A stretch of DNA of 64,000 nt from Treponema sp. (GTDB taxonomy: Bacteria > Spirochaetota > Spirochaetia > Treponematales > Treponemataceae), in NCBI GenBank assembly GCA_024402505.1, contig JAKSTP010000003.1:30356-94355 (forward strand), in the 5' to 3' direction. Under the pieces are notes generated by a model. That model was given only the letters and a program-made list of their open reading frames with translations. It was not told the DNA's origin and did not search any database. Below, one piece after another: positions 16,668 through 25,615 of this stretch (its first letter is position 1; the number at the start of each line of letters is the position of its first letter). Both the position numbers and the translations under genes were made by a program.

Positions 16668-17156
16668 TCAGAATAAACCTGAGAATAGTGCAATAATCAG
16701 TTCAATTCCGAAGGTGTTCAGGGGAGTAAGGATTCCGAAAGCGATTCGTGTGTTGCGGTCTTCTACTGTGCTAAGAAATTCAACTTCCCAGCAGTAAACG
16801 CCTGCAAGATAAGTAACTACCATAAGGGTAATGGAAAGAATGATTCCCGATCCTGAAGCAATTTCTTCACTGCTTGAAAAAATAACAAGAACAGTAGTAA
16901 TTACAAAAATCTGCAGAATAACAGCAGCTACAACGAAAAATGCTGTAAGTGGTTTTTTATTCAGTCTTCGGTTCTGCTGAAAAAGCGGCCAGTTTTTGGA
17001 TGCAATGTATACTCCGTAAAGACCAAGAATAAATTTGTAGCCCAAAGAAAAAAGAAAACCAGTATACCAGGACTCAGTGTTTACAAAGAAAAGCGGCATC
17101 AAAGAGATGATGAAGGAAAATAACCATAAGGAAATGTATAAATCTTTTTTAGTCAT
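16668..17156 (-). CDS. Small membrane protein of unknown function
   Basis: A 162-residue product with about five hydrophobic segments (about 8-25, 33-51, 69-93, 100-118, 138-158) and a basic loop after the second (FQQNRRLNKKP), which fits an inner-membrane protein. I recognise no motif. It converges with the HAD gene (16 nt between stops) and is divergent from the GH18 gene. A few acidic and basic residues are in membrane-flanking loops only, so it is neither an obvious channel nor a transporter. Confidence 0.55.
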   Translation of the reverse strand: MTKKDLYISLWLFSFIISLMPLFFVNTESWYTGFLFSLGYKFILGLYGVYIASKNWPLFQQNRRLNKKPLTAFFVVAAVILQIFVITTVLVIFSSSEEIASGSGIILSITLMVVTYLAGVYCWEVEFLSTVEDRNTRIAFGILTPLNTFGIELIIALFSGLF

Positions 17157-17235
17157 AAAATGATTATATCACAGAAAATGAACTGGTGCATCCTGTTGAT
17201 TAAGATTGAATCTCCATTGTGCCGATAAAGATTTT

Positions 17236-18222
17236 ATGAAAAAGACACTGACAGTAATAACTTTGCTGGCTCTGCTGGCAACAAAACTTTCCGCGGCAAA
17301 ACCTGCTTCTACCCTTTCACCAACTGCCGGCCTTACACCTGTTGTATTTGAAGAAGCCTGGGGCTATGTTTCCATGTCCCGTGCCGAAGAATACAGAGAC
17401 GATCTTCCCCTTACAGACGTAGTTTATTTTGCAGCCGATGTAAATGCTTACGGTGAACTGATCAGTGTTCCAAACCCAAACTGGCTTAAAGTGGAAGGAA
17501 AACGCCGTCACATGGCCTTCCAGTGTGATTCAAAATCCCTGACCCATTTTGTTTTAAGTCCGGAGTACTCTGTTCGAGAAAGCATAATTGACCAGCTGGT
17601 AAAAGCCCTGGCTGGTTTTGACGGCCTTAATGTGGATCTTGAACTGGTTCCTGCAAGGGACGGGGCAATTTTTTTAAGCTTTCTAGATGAACTTCGCGCC
17701 CGCCTTCCGGGAAAAATCCTTTCGGTATGTGTTCCAGCCAGATTCAAAAAACTTTCCGACGACATTTATCCTTATGCCGAAATAGCTTCCCGCTGCGACA
17801 GGGTTTTTGTTATGGCTTACGACGAGCACTGGAGCGGTGGAGAAGCAGGTCCTGTTGCCAGCCCAGACTGGTGTAAGAAGGTTTTGAAATACGCTCAAAA
17901 ATCCATACCGGCAGAAAAACTCATAATGGGCATTCCATTTTACGGACGCACCTGGGCCGATAAAACTACGGCAGGCGCATGGTATTATTCCGGAGCCAAC
18001 CGCATTATGGGGGAAAACGGAGTTGAATTCTACACCTACGAAAAAGACATTCCTACCTTTGAATACACAATGGAAGTAAAAATCAAAGGCTATTTCAACG
18101 ACGCCTATTCCCTTCATTCACTGGCAAGCATTTACAAAAAGGCAGGTGTTCGCCATGCAGGCTACTGGAGAATAGGACAGGAAGATCCTGAAGTGTGGAA
18201 TCTTTTGAAGTGCCGTAAATAA
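17236..18222 (+). CDS. Secreted glycoside hydrolase family 18-like protein
   Basis: A 328-residue protein with a Sec signal (KKTLTVITLLALLATKLSAA) followed by a GH18 barrel. The catalytic strand reads FDGLNVDLELV (about 136), so the final Glu acid and the Asp two before it are kept and the middle Asp of DxxDxDxE is Asn. Later motifs are FVMAYDEHWSG, LIMGIPFYGRTW and YWRIGQED, as in spore-lysin/YaaH- and chitinase-like members. It should act in the periplasm or outside on amino-sugar polymers such as peptidoglycan or chitin. The start was moved to ATG 17236, which gives the proper signal peptide. Confidence 0.82.
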   Translation: MKKTLTVITLLALLATKLSAAKPASTLSPTAGLTPVVFEEAWGYVSMSRAEEYRDDLPLTDVVYFAADVNAYGELISVPNPNWLKVEGKRRHMAFQCDSKSLTHFVLSPEYSVRESIIDQLVKALAGFDGLNVDLELVPARDGAIFLSFLDELRARLPGKILSVCVPARFKKLSDDIYPYAEIASRCDRVFVMAYDEHWSGGEAGPVASPDWCKKVLKYAQKSIPAEKLIMGIPFYGRTWADKTTAGAWYYSGANRIMGENGVEFYTYEKDIPTFEYTMEVKIKGYFNDAYSLHSLASIYKKAGVRHAGYWRIGQEDPEVWNLLKCRK

Positions 18223-18223
18223 T

Positions 18224-18577
18224 CTACAGAACCTTTTTCTTTCCAGGTTTTGATTTCAAATCGGCATTGGTAAAAAGGGACTGACTTTTTTCGTGGCGCT
18301 GACGGCGCTGTTTTTGCTCCAGAGGAATATCCTTTACATGATCCGACTTTTCAATAAGAAGATCGTTGGCACTGGTAATGGTAACGGCATAAATCTTTCC
18401 ATCTTCTTCCAGAACTTCAAGAGCCGCAAGAAGGTCCGCCAGCGCAATAACTGCCTTTTTCTTTCCATCGATGCCTGCTGTTTCCCGAAATTTTTTTGCA
18501 AGAATGGCATCAGTAAATTTTGATTTTTCACCCATGGCGCGAAGGGCTTTTTCAATTTCTTTCTGAATTGGAGTCAT
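18224..18577 (-). CDS. Small uncharacterised protein
   Basis: A basic, soluble 117-residue protein (MTPIQKEIEKALRAMGEKSKFTDAILAKKF). It has predicted helices in the first 70 residues and a short strand pair (GKIYAVTITSANDLL), then a Lys/Gln-rich tail. The first part resembles a small helix-turn-helix, but no clear motif is present. The start is ATG 18575-18577: TATACT lies 6 nt before it with no ribosome site, and the longer frame reads through that promoter. It converges with the GH18 gene. Confidence 0.5.
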   Translation of the reverse strand: MTPIQKEIEKALRAMGEKSKFTDAILAKKFRETAGIDGKKKAVIALADLLAALEVLEEDGKIYAVTITSANDLLIEKSDHVKDIPLEQKQRRQRHEKSQSLFTNADLKSKPGKKKVL

Positions 18578-18661
18578 GCTACAAGTATACCGGAATACAA
18601 CAAAAAGCACAGTTTAAAAAGGCCGCTTTCTTCTATATAATTAAAGCAAAAGGAGCTAACA

Positions 18662-19192
18662 ATGGATTTTAAGATTCGACCGGCTGAAAAAAAGGATGCA
18701 GAGCGTCTTCTGGAGATTTATTCCTACTATATAAAAGAGACTGCCGTAACCTTTGAATGGGAAGTGCCGTCGGTAGAAGAATTTGCAGGCAGGATTGAGA
18801 ATGTTACAAAAAGATTTCCTTATCTTGTGGCCGAAACAGTTGCTGAAAATGGGGAAAATCCTTTAATCCTTGGATATGCGTATGTTCATCCATTCAGCGA
18901 ACGAAAGGCCTACGACTGGACTGTAGAACCTTCAATCTACGTAGAAAAATCTGTTCGGGGCCTTGGACTTGGGAAAGTACTTTATTCAGAACTGGAAAAG
19001 CTCCTTAAAAATCAGGGAATAAAAAATCTTATTGCAAAAGTAGCATACACCGAAACGGAAGATGAATATCTTACTCACGCCAGCGTTCTTTTCCATGAAA
19101 AAGAAGGTTATGCCATGGCAGGACTTCTTAAAAAAGTGGGATTGAAATTTGACCGCTGGTATGACATTGCCATGATGCAGAAAAAATTGTAA
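18662..19192 (+). CDS. GNAT acetyltransferase, phosphinothricin/methionine-sulfone type
   Basis: A 176-residue N-acetyltransferase of the pat/MddA-like GNAT group. It opens FKIRPAEKKDAERLLEIYSYYI, with TFEW (about 33) as in this subgroup, and has the acetyl-CoA loop VRGLGLGKVLYSELEKLL (about 98-115) and the end motif GFEKVGLKFDRW in altered form (LKKVGLKFDRWYD). It acetylates small amines such as amino acids or their analogues. AAAGGAG lies 7 nt before the ATG, and a TATAAT is at 18636-18641. Confidence 0.88.
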   Translation: MDFKIRPAEKKDAERLLEIYSYYIKETAVTFEWEVPSVEEFAGRIENVTKRFPYLVAETVAENGENPLILGYAYVHPFSERKAYDWTVEPSIYVEKSVRGLGLGKVLYSELEKLLKNQGIKNLIAKVAYTETEDEYLTHASVLFHEKEGYAMAGLLKKVGLKFDRWYDIAMMQKKL

Positions 19193-19287
19193 TCATTCTT
19201 AAATTATTTTTATTTCGCTAGGCTGGAAAGTGGACAAAATGGCCCTGCTGTAGTATTCTGAAGATGATTTTATTTATCGGTGGGGTT

Positions 19288-20868
19288 ATGAATAACGGGC
19301 AGATTTATGCATTTGTAGTATTTGTATGCATTCTCCAGTTGTCTCTTATTTTTAATCGTTCTGTCCACACAAAACACAAAGAAACTATTGATCGTCCATT
19401 CATTGGGCTCCTCATATTTTTTATCCTTTTTACAGTAGTTGATTTACTGTGGGGTATCTGCGACTCCGGCGTATTTAACACAGGCAGTCTGTTTTTTACT
19501 CTGGTAACTTATGCCTCCCATGTTATGTGCGGCCTTTCGGCTTTTATGTGGGTTGGCTACATCATGAAGTATATTGGCAGTAAAAAAAGAAAGCGGCTTA
19601 TTATCAACATAATCCGAAGTGTTCTGCTTGTTGCCCAGTTTGCCATGATTATTGCAAACATGTTTACTCATGCCAGTTTTTATATTGATGCCGATCTTGT
19701 GTATCATGTAGGTGCTCTTCGTGAGTATATGTACGGGGTTCAGTTTCTTTACTACATTATGATTCTGCTATATGCAACAATAATGTATTTTGTTCATGTT
19801 CATGGATCCCGCAAGACACTTTACCGTAACGTTCTTATTTTCAGCCTGGTGCCTCTTGCGTTTGGAATAGGCCAGTATCTTTTTTACAATGTGGCAATGT
19901 ATTCCATGGGCTTCATGCTGTCGGCCTTTATTATTTATGCCTACAATCTTACTGATATCCGGGAAAAACACCTTACTCGGGTTGCAGAAGATTCCACACG
20001 CATTTCCTTTATTGATGCACTTACAGGACTTTTGAACCGCCGGGCCTACGAAGAAGCCCTTAATCTTTTAGAGGTGTCAGGTCTTGCCAGTAACTTCGTT
20101 TACATTTCCATGGACTTAAACGAACTTAAGCATGCCAACGACGAACTTGGTCATGAAGCAGGAGATGAAATCTTGAAAGGGGCTGCAGATATTATGTTAA
20201 AGGCTTTTGCTGCTTACGGACGGATTTACCGTACAGGCGGTGATGAATATGCGGCTCTTTTGAATATGGACGAAAATCAGCTTGCAGAAGCCAAAAATAA
20301 TTTTTTAAATCTTATGAAAAAATGGTCTGGTGAGCTTGTTCCATCACTTAATGTTTCCTGTGGTTTTGTAGGAAGATGGGAACATTCCGATATGGATATC
20401 AAAAAAATGGCTAAAGTGGCCGACGAAAGAATGTATCAGGATAAGGCCCGTTATTATGCTACAAAAGGTGTAGACCGCCGTGGGCAGACAGAAGCCTTTT
20501 CCGTTCTTTGCACAGTCTACACAAAAATCCTTAAAGTTAATTTAAGCACCGACACATATCAGATTATCAAAATGGAAGAAGATGAAAAGAGTCATGAAAA
20601 GGGATTTTCCGATCACTTTTTCAAATGGCTTTCGGATTTTGGAACTTCCGGCCAGGTTTTCAAAGATGATTTGCCTTTATATCTTGAAAAAACTGCTCCT
20701 GAATATTTGAAGGAACAGCTCCATGGGGGAAAATCCATTGTATCAATTCCTTACCGTCGTCTTATTGGCGGAAGCATTCACGACTGCATTATGGAAATTA
20801 TTCCTTCCGGAGATTATTCTGAAGCAAACCAGACGGTCTTCCTTTATGTAAAAGTATTAGATTTATAA
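19288..20868 (+). CDS. Membrane-bound diguanylate cyclase
   Basis: Makes cyclic-di-GMP from two GTP. Seven or so hydrophobic segments fill residues 1-220, then a GGDEF domain (about 235-395) carries DALTGLLNRRAYEEAL, YISMDLNELKHANDELGHEAGD and the active RTGGDEYAAL (about 316). No RxxD inhibitory site is seen five residues before it (the position reads GRIY). The remaining 130 residues (TVYTKILKVNLSTDTYQIIKM) look like a PAS-related sensor domain placed after the cyclase. An ATG 24 nt upstream (19264) is an alternative start; neither has a good ribosome site. Confidence 0.88.
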   Translation: MNNGQIYAFVVFVCILQLSLIFNRSVHTKHKETIDRPFIGLLIFFILFTVVDLLWGICDSGVFNTGSLFFTLVTYASHVMCGLSAFMWVGYIMKYIGSKKRKRLIINIIRSVLLVAQFAMIIANMFTHASFYIDADLVYHVGALREYMYGVQFLYYIMILLYATIMYFVHVHGSRKTLYRNVLIFSLVPLAFGIGQYLFYNVAMYSMGFMLSAFIIYAYNLTDIREKHLTRVAEDSTRISFIDALTGLLNRRAYEEALNLLEVSGLASNFVYISMDLNELKHANDELGHEAGDEILKGAADIMLKAFAAYGRIYRTGGDEYAALLNMDENQLAEAKNNFLNLMKKWSGELVPSLNVSCGFVGRWEHSDMDIKKMAKVADERMYQDKARYYATKGVDRRGQTEAFSVLCTVYTKILKVNLSTDTYQIIKMEEDEKSHEKGFSDHFFKWLSDFGTSGQVFKDDLPLYLEKTAPEYLKEQLHGGKSIVSIPYRRLIGGSIHDCIMEIIPSGDYSEANQTVFLYVKVLDL

Positions 20869-20890
20869 ATAAAAAAATATGAGGTATAAA

Positions 20891-21802
20891 ATGAAAAAAT
20901 TGTTTATTGCACTTTGTGCAGCTCTGTTCTGTTTCAGTGCATTTGCCGTTGATTACACCCAGGAATTCAACTCGCTGCTTATGTCGGGAGAATACGATGA
21001 AGCCAAAGCTCTTGTTGAAAAATGGGAATCAGAAGATCCAAAGAACTATGAAATCAACATTGCATGGTTCAACTATTATCTGAATGTTCGTACAGAAGTT
21101 CGCAACGTAATGGGACCAATGAAAGACGGCCGTTATGGTCTTTATGCACAGCCTTTCTTCAATGATGAAGATATGGTTACAGCCCAGAACTGGCTTGGCA
21201 AGGCACTTAAAATCAACAACAAACGTCTTGATGTTCACTTTGGCCGCATTTCTTCTTATCTCAAGGCAGATAAATACGAAGAAGCTTCCAAGGCAATTGT
21301 TGAAATGATCAATGTTTCAAAGAAAATTAAAAATCAGTGGTACTGGACTGCCGATGCACCTCTCTACGAGCTTCTTGGAGTTCCAAAAACTTCCTGGACA
21401 GAGGCCGGTGCTGATATGCTTTTCAGCGGACTCAACGATTATATTGTAAGTTATTTGTATGCTTATTCTGATACAACTTCACCTTGGTTCAAATCTATTG
21501 TTGATGCAGAAGTAAAGAACTACCCTGATAACACATGGGGATTGAATCACGCAGCACGCTACTATCAGCTGTCTGGCGATCTTAACGAAACCATTAAACT
21601 CCTGGAAAAGGCCTGCAAACTGGACCCAACTGACTACGTAGTTTACGGAAACCTTGGTCTTGCTTACGAAGAAGTGGGCCGCCTGGAGGATGCACGAAAA
21701 GTTTATGTAGATATGTGCGGCTGGGATAATGCAGATGCAAAAGCCTGGGCTGAAGAATCAGTAAGACTTCTTGATGAAAAAGAAGCCGGAATTACAGACT
21801 AA
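20891..21802 (+). CDS. Exported tetratricopeptide-repeat protein
   Basis: A 303-residue protein with a Sec signal (KKLFIALCAALFCFSAFA). The mature part has TPR-like helices at both ends: EFNSLLMSGEYDEAKALVEKWESEDPKNYE near the N-terminus and LSGDLNETIKLLEKACKLDPTDYVVYGNLGLAYEEVGRLEDARKVY near the C-terminus. It is likely a periplasmic protein-protein adaptor. GAGG stands 8 nt before ATG 20891. It follows the diguanylate cyclase by 22 nt on the same strand, so the two may be co-transcribed. No enzymatic motif is seen. Confidence 0.72.
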   Translation: MKKLFIALCAALFCFSAFAVDYTQEFNSLLMSGEYDEAKALVEKWESEDPKNYEINIAWFNYYLNVRTEVRNVMGPMKDGRYGLYAQPFFNDEDMVTAQNWLGKALKINNKRLDVHFGRISSYLKADKYEEASKAIVEMINVSKKIKNQWYWTADAPLYELLGVPKTSWTEAGADMLFSGLNDYIVSYLYAYSDTTSPWFKSIVDAEVKNYPDNTWGLNHAARYYQLSGDLNETIKLLEKACKLDPTDYVVYGNLGLAYEEVGRLEDARKVYVDMCGWDNADAKAWAEESVRLLDEKEAGITD

Positions 21803-21811
21803 ACGTGTAAA

Positions 21812-23233
21812 TTAAAATTCAATGATCTGGCTGCTGTGGGCCAATGCTTCATCGTTATTGTGGGTTACAAAAACAAGGGTTCGTGGATTTTTTGCCATGA
21901 GAGTTTCAATGGTTTCCCACAATTCAGACCGGCTTTTTTCGTCAAGGGAAGAAGTGCCTTCATCCATAAGAATAACCGGAGTGTTGTAAGCAAAGGCTCG
22001 AGCCGCCTGAAGTTTCTGCTTTTCGCCGCCGCTTAAAACGGCTGCAGGAAGTTTTTCCTTTTCCAAAAGTCCTACCATAGAAAGAAATTTTTTCCCCTTT
22101 TTAAGAGCTTCTTTTTTTCCAAACTGTCTGTAAAGTGGCAAAGCTGCATTTTCCAGTACAGAAAGATTTGAGACAAGCCGCTGGTCCTGAAAAATAAAGG
22201 AAACTTTTGGACATACAACTTTACCCTGGTAAGAATCAGAAGAAATCAAGCCGGAAAGAATTTTAAGAAGAGTGGTTTTTCCGCGGCCCGTTGGTGCAAA
22301 AAGTGCTGTTATGGCGCCACCACTTAGGCGCAGTGAAAGGTCTTTGAAAACAAGCTGACCTGGAGTTTCATTAGTGGCGCCATAGGAAAAGCTCAGGTTT
22401 TCTACGGTGATGTCACTTTGCTGCTGTGGAAAATCATTTTCTATTTTAACAAAATCAGTTCCATCAGAAGATTTATGAAGCTTTCTTGCAACAACAAGGC
22501 ACATTGAAAATGCCTTGAAAAACAGCTTTTCGGAAACAATGCAAAGAACACAAAGGCATAAGGTAAGTGCAAAAACCGAGGGACTTTCTAAAATCAGCCT
22601 GTTGTCCTGAATAAGGGTTCCAATGGCATTTCTTGGAAGAGCAAGAATCTCTCCGGCAGCAACCACTTTCCATCCCTGGGAAAAAACTGTACGGGCAGCT
22701 CCTTCAATGTAAGGCCTTGTTTCAGGAAGATAAATATGAGTTATTTTCCGCCAGAAGGATATGTCAAAAATCCTTGCCATTTCAAGAAGCTTTTTGTCGG
22801 TATTTCTAACGGCTTTGGAAACTCCGTCTGTCATTACAGGAAGATTCATCAGTACTGCACAGATTACAGGCAGTGACCGGGAATTAAACCAGAAAAGCAT
22901 TACCATTATTAAGGCCACCACAGGAGTTCCCCGAATAAGAGAAAGGGGAAATACCAGAAAAACCCGCACTTTTTCCGAAAGTCCTGATGCAAATCCTAAA
23001 AGAAGCCCCAGAATAAAGGTGATGAAAAAGGCTGCAAGAACCCGCAGAAATGTAAACCCAAGGGATCTCCAGAAAGTTTTTGTTCCTGCAAGGTGAAAAA
23101 ATCGTCCTGCCACAACTTCAATAGAAGGTAGTACCAGAGGAGAATTTAAGGCCAGTGCAAGAATCTCCCAAAGGGCAGCAAAGAGAATAACCGAAAATAG
23201 TGCAATCAGCTTATTTCTGATAGAAGTCTTCAC
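21812..23233 (-). CDS. ABC transporter with permease and ATPase in one chain (SsuC-SsuB like)
   Basis: The first 260 residues (of 473) form a BPD-type permease of the nitrate/sulfonate/thiamine-precursor class, with the EAA-like loop MARIFDISFWRKITHIYLPETRPYIEGAA. The last 210 are its ATPase, with Walker A APTGRGKTTLL, Q-loop FIFQDQRLV, LSGGEKQKL and Walker B VILMDEGTSSLDE. The first Walker A Gly is Ala and DEP is DEG. The start is GTG 23233: GGAGG lies 11 nt before, and the longer frame would overlap the SBP gene by 170 nt. It pairs with the SBP just upstream; the substrate is unknown. Confidence 0.85.
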   Translation of the reverse strand: MKTSIRNKLIALFSVILFAALWEILALALNSPLVLPSIEVVAGRFFHLAGTKTFWRSLGFTFLRVLAAFFITFILGLLLGFASGLSEKVRVFLVFPLSLIRGTPVVALIMVMLFWFNSRSLPVICAVLMNLPVMTDGVSKAVRNTDKKLLEMARIFDISFWRKITHIYLPETRPYIEGAARTVFSQGWKVVAAGEILALPRNAIGTLIQDNRLILESPSVFALTLCLCVLCIVSEKLFFKAFSMCLVVARKLHKSSDGTDFVKIENDFPQQQSDITVENLSFSYGATNETPGQLVFKDLSLRLSGGAITALFAPTGRGKTTLLKILSGLISSDSYQGKVVCPKVSFIFQDQRLVSNLSVLENAALPLYRQFGKKEALKKGKKFLSMVGLLEKEKLPAAVLSGGEKQKLQAARAFAYNTPVILMDEGTSSLDEKSRSELWETIETLMAKNPRTLVFVTHNNDEALAHSSQIIEF

Positions 23234-24158
23234 CTGGAAGTTTTCCTCCAACAGAGTCCGGATCTTTTTTATAAAAAATATCAAGAAGTTTTTCCATCTG
23301 GGAACGGGCTTTTTTTGCCGGTGTAAAAACATAGGCTCCGGAAGGAATTGAGGCTGCGGTAATGGAAGCTGTAAGTCCAAGCGTGTGCTTTTCTACAAGA
23401 TTTCCAGCTTCGACAGGATTTTCCAAAGTCCATTTTACGGCTTTTTCGTAATTGGCAAGGTAATTTTTTATTGCCTCAGATTTTTCTGCCAGAGATTTTT
23501 TGTTTGCTACAAGAACCGTAAGGGGGTAATTTTCCGGCCCATATTCAAGGCTTAAATCGCAGACTTTTTTTACACCTGAAGATTTACCTTTGGTAAGTGC
23601 AACAGTTCCAAAAGGTTCCGGTACCAGAATGTAACTGGCTTTTCCCGAAACCAGGGCTCCTGCAATCTCCGGGTTTGGTATTGAAAAATCAAGGTAAACG
23701 GTATTTGGGGAAGGTCCTTCATAGCTTACTGTAATACCGTTCTTTTCAAGAATGTAGCGGAACATGTACTCGGGAGTAGCTCCCCGGCCGGCACAGTAAA
23801 CGGTCTTTCCTTTTAAGGATTCAAGGTTTTTGTAATCAGAATCACTGGTATAAAGCGCAATATTTCCTTCACCAATTACAGCAAGCATTACAATGTTCTG
23901 TCCGTTTTTATTCCAGAGTTTAGCCGCTGCATTTGGGGGAAGAACTGCAAGGTCAATTTCCCCTTTCAAAAGTTTTGGAATTTCAAGGTCGGCCCCAGAG
24001 AAAATCTGAAAATCATAATTGCTGTTGTTTTCTATAAGATATGCTGATGGAATGGAAGATGGACCGTTCAAAAGGCCAATGGAAAGTCTATTTTTACCAG
24101 CGCAAAAAAGAGGCAGACTTAAAAAAGCTGCAGTAAGAATGAGAAAAAGTTTTTTCAT
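23211..24158 (-). CDS. ABC-transporter substrate-binding lipoprotein (SsuA/NMT1-like)
   Basis: A 315-residue binding protein with a lipoprotein signal (LSLPLFCAG, Cys about 20). The fold is of the SsuA/THI5 type: GPSSIPSAYLIE, then EIDLAVLPPNAAAKLW, KGKTVYCAGRGATPEYMFRYILEKNGI and the hinge region. The family binds sulfonates, taurine, nitrate or pyrimidine precursors of thiamine, and the ligand cannot be assigned here. It overlaps the fused permease-ATPase by 23 nt. It follows the biotin ECF genes but has its own promoter (TTGACG-N17-TAAATT). The start was moved to ATG 24158. Confidence 0.87.
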   Translation of the reverse strand: MKKLFLILTAAFLSLPLFCAGKNRLSIGLLNGPSSIPSAYLIENNSNYDFQIFSGADLEIPKLLKGEIDLAVLPPNAAAKLWNKNGQNIVMLAVIGEGNIALYTSDSDYKNLESLKGKTVYCAGRGATPEYMFRYILEKNGITVSYEGPSPNTVYLDFSIPNPEIAGALVSGKASYILVPEPFGTVALTKGKSSGVKKVCDLSLEYGPENYPLTVLVANKKSLAEKSEAIKNYLANYEKAVKWTLENPVEAGNLVEKHTLGLTASITAASIPSGAYVFTPAKKARSQMEKLLDIFYKKDPDSVGGKLPGEDFYQK

Positions 24159-24169
24159 AATGCAGATAG

Positions 24170-24198
24170 AATTTAGCATGCACCCAAAAGTGCGTCAA
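24170..24198 (-). promoter_or_regulatory. Promoter of SBP/fused ABC transporter
   Basis: On the minus strand TTGACG (24193-24198), 17 nt and TAAATT (24170-24175) lie in the gap between ecfT and the SBP gene, 11 nt before its ATG. Confidence 0.55.
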
Positions 24199-24208
24199 GT
24201 TTGCCAGA

Positions 24209-24901
24209 TTAAAGGCTTCTGTTGATTACTGCTTTACGGCGGGTTTCGGCACGGAAAAGAAGGCAGTCAAAAAGCGCTTCAGTTTCGCAGTACAAGGTTC
24301 TGAAGGTTGAGCCAATCCCTTTTTTTTCACTGCCACGGGCCTTTGATGCCAGATGAATCTTTTCCCAGGTGTCAAAAACCAGAGGAATAAAATTGATGGC
24401 CATGGAAATTACAAAGGCCGATTTTAGTTTTTTGAAATGGGGGATGATTTTTGAAATTATGTCTTCCACCAGCTCAAGGGCCTGGTTTGTTTCAAGTCCT
24501 GATGTTGTTTCGTAGATTACTTCTGCCGCAAAAGCAGATAAAAAGAACCTGAGTGCGTATAAAAGTCCTGCTGCAAATCCATCCATGTTCAGTGCAAATC
24601 TTCCAGTTTCAAAGGAAATGGTTCTTACAGCAATAATGAAAAGTCCCAGAACAAAAATGAACTTCATTTTAAAAAAGGCTTTCCAGTAACATCCTCCAAG
24701 AACAAAAAGAAGGGATGCACACAATATCGATGAAAAAAGTTTTACAACTGAAGCTGTATTTTCAAAAAAAGAAAGAGAATCCTGTCCGCTTCCCGAAAAA
24801 GCCAGAAAGCTGAAGGCAAAGAGAAGTGCAATTTTAAGAAGAGCAGGGATTCTGTGAAGAACAGTGTTTCCCTTTCTGTAAGAAAACAGTGCTAAAGCCA
24901 C
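24209..24901 (-). CDS. bioN: Energy-coupling factor transmembrane protein EcfT (BioN)
   Basis: EcfT is the membrane scaffold that joins the ATPase to the S-component of an ECF vitamin importer. The product has 230 residues with about four hydrophobic segments. The coupling helix is ASKARGSE (about 187), holding the conserved Ala-Arg-Gly motif. The start is GTG 24901, 5 nt after AAAGGAG, inside the last codons of ecfA. The longer frame back to ATG 24961 has no ribosome site. It forms an operon with bioY and ecfA. Confidence 0.85.
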   Translation of the reverse strand: MALALFSYRKGNTVLHRIPALLKIALLFAFSFLAFSGSGQDSLSFFENTASVVKLFSSILCASLLFVLGGCYWKAFFKMKFIFVLGLFIIAVRTISFETGRFALNMDGFAAGLLYALRFFLSAFAAEVIYETTSGLETNQALELVEDIISKIIPHFKKLKSAFVISMAINFIPLVFDTWEKIHLASKARGSEKKGIGSTFRTLYCETEALFDCLLFRAETRRKAVINRSL

Positions 24902-25614
24902 AGAAGCTCCTTTACCCTGGCGGAGGTAATTTCTCCAGAAAGAGGATTTCTTATGCTCCACTGGCTTAAGTCCTGGGAAAGACCTTCAATTACGGTGCCG
25001 TCAAAACGGATCTTGCCTTTATCAAGAACAAGGAAACGGTCTGCAAGGCCAAGAATTTTTTCCAGTTCGTGGGTTAGAACAATAACGGTTTTTCCTTCTT
25101 CCTTAAGCTGCTTTAAAATGGCACATACATTTTTTACGCCAGGCCAGTCCAGATTTGCAAAAGGTTCGTCAAAAATAATCAGTTCCCTTTTCATTGCCAC
25201 AATGCCCGCCACAGCAAGACGGCGTTTTTCACCTCCACTCATGGTGCGGGCAGTAATGTCTTTTTTTTCGGCAAGACCAACGCTTTCCAAAGCCTGGTTT
25301 ACGCAGACTGCAAGTTCTTCTTTTTTTAGTCCGCAGTTTTTTGCACCGAAGGCTACATCTTCGTAAGGAGTTTCCCCAAGAATCTGGGCATCGGCATCCT
25401 GAAAAACAAGACCGGCCTTTGTTCCTTTTTCAAGAACAATATTTCCCTTGCTGGGCTTATCAAGATCTGCAATAAGTGACATCAATACGCTTTTTCCAGA
25501 TCCATTTGAGCCGCCAATTACAACAAACTGGCCTGCATCAACCGAAAATGATACATCATCAAGGGCAAGAAGATTTCCAAACTTTTTAGAAACGTGGTCT
25601 ACCGAAAGAATCAT
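24892..25614 (-). CDS. bioM: Energy-coupling factor ATPase EcfA (BioM)
   Basis: The ATPase of the biotin ECF importer, 240 residues. Motifs are Walker A IGGSNGSGKS (about 33-42), Q-loop FQDADAQILGETPYEDVAFG (typical ECF spelling), signature MSGGEKRR, Walker B LIIFDEPFANLD and switch LTHELEKI. A single EcfA rather than an EcfA/EcfA' pair is consistent with a dedicated BioMNY system. The ATG lies one base past the bioY stop. Confidence 0.92.
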   Translation of the reverse strand: MILSVDHVSKKFGNLLALDDVSFSVDAGQFVVIGGSNGSGKSVLMSLIADLDKPSKGNIVLEKGTKAGLVFQDADAQILGETPYEDVAFGAKNCGLKKEELAVCVNQALESVGLAEKKDITARTMSGGEKRRLAVAGIVAMKRELIIFDEPFANLDWPGVKNVCAILKQLKEEGKTVIVLTHELEKILGLADRFLVLDKGKIRFDGTVIEGLSQDLSQWSIRNPLSGEITSARVKELLWL

Positions 25615-25615
25615 T

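Noticed and set aside
19193..19263. Sigma-54 promoter before the diguanylate cyclase
   Set aside because: A GG...GC pair at the required ten-base spacing was not found.
23234..23380. Long N-terminus of the fused ABC transporter
   Set aside because: It would overlap the substrate-binding protein by 170 nt; a GTG with GGAGG lies at the SBP end and fits better.
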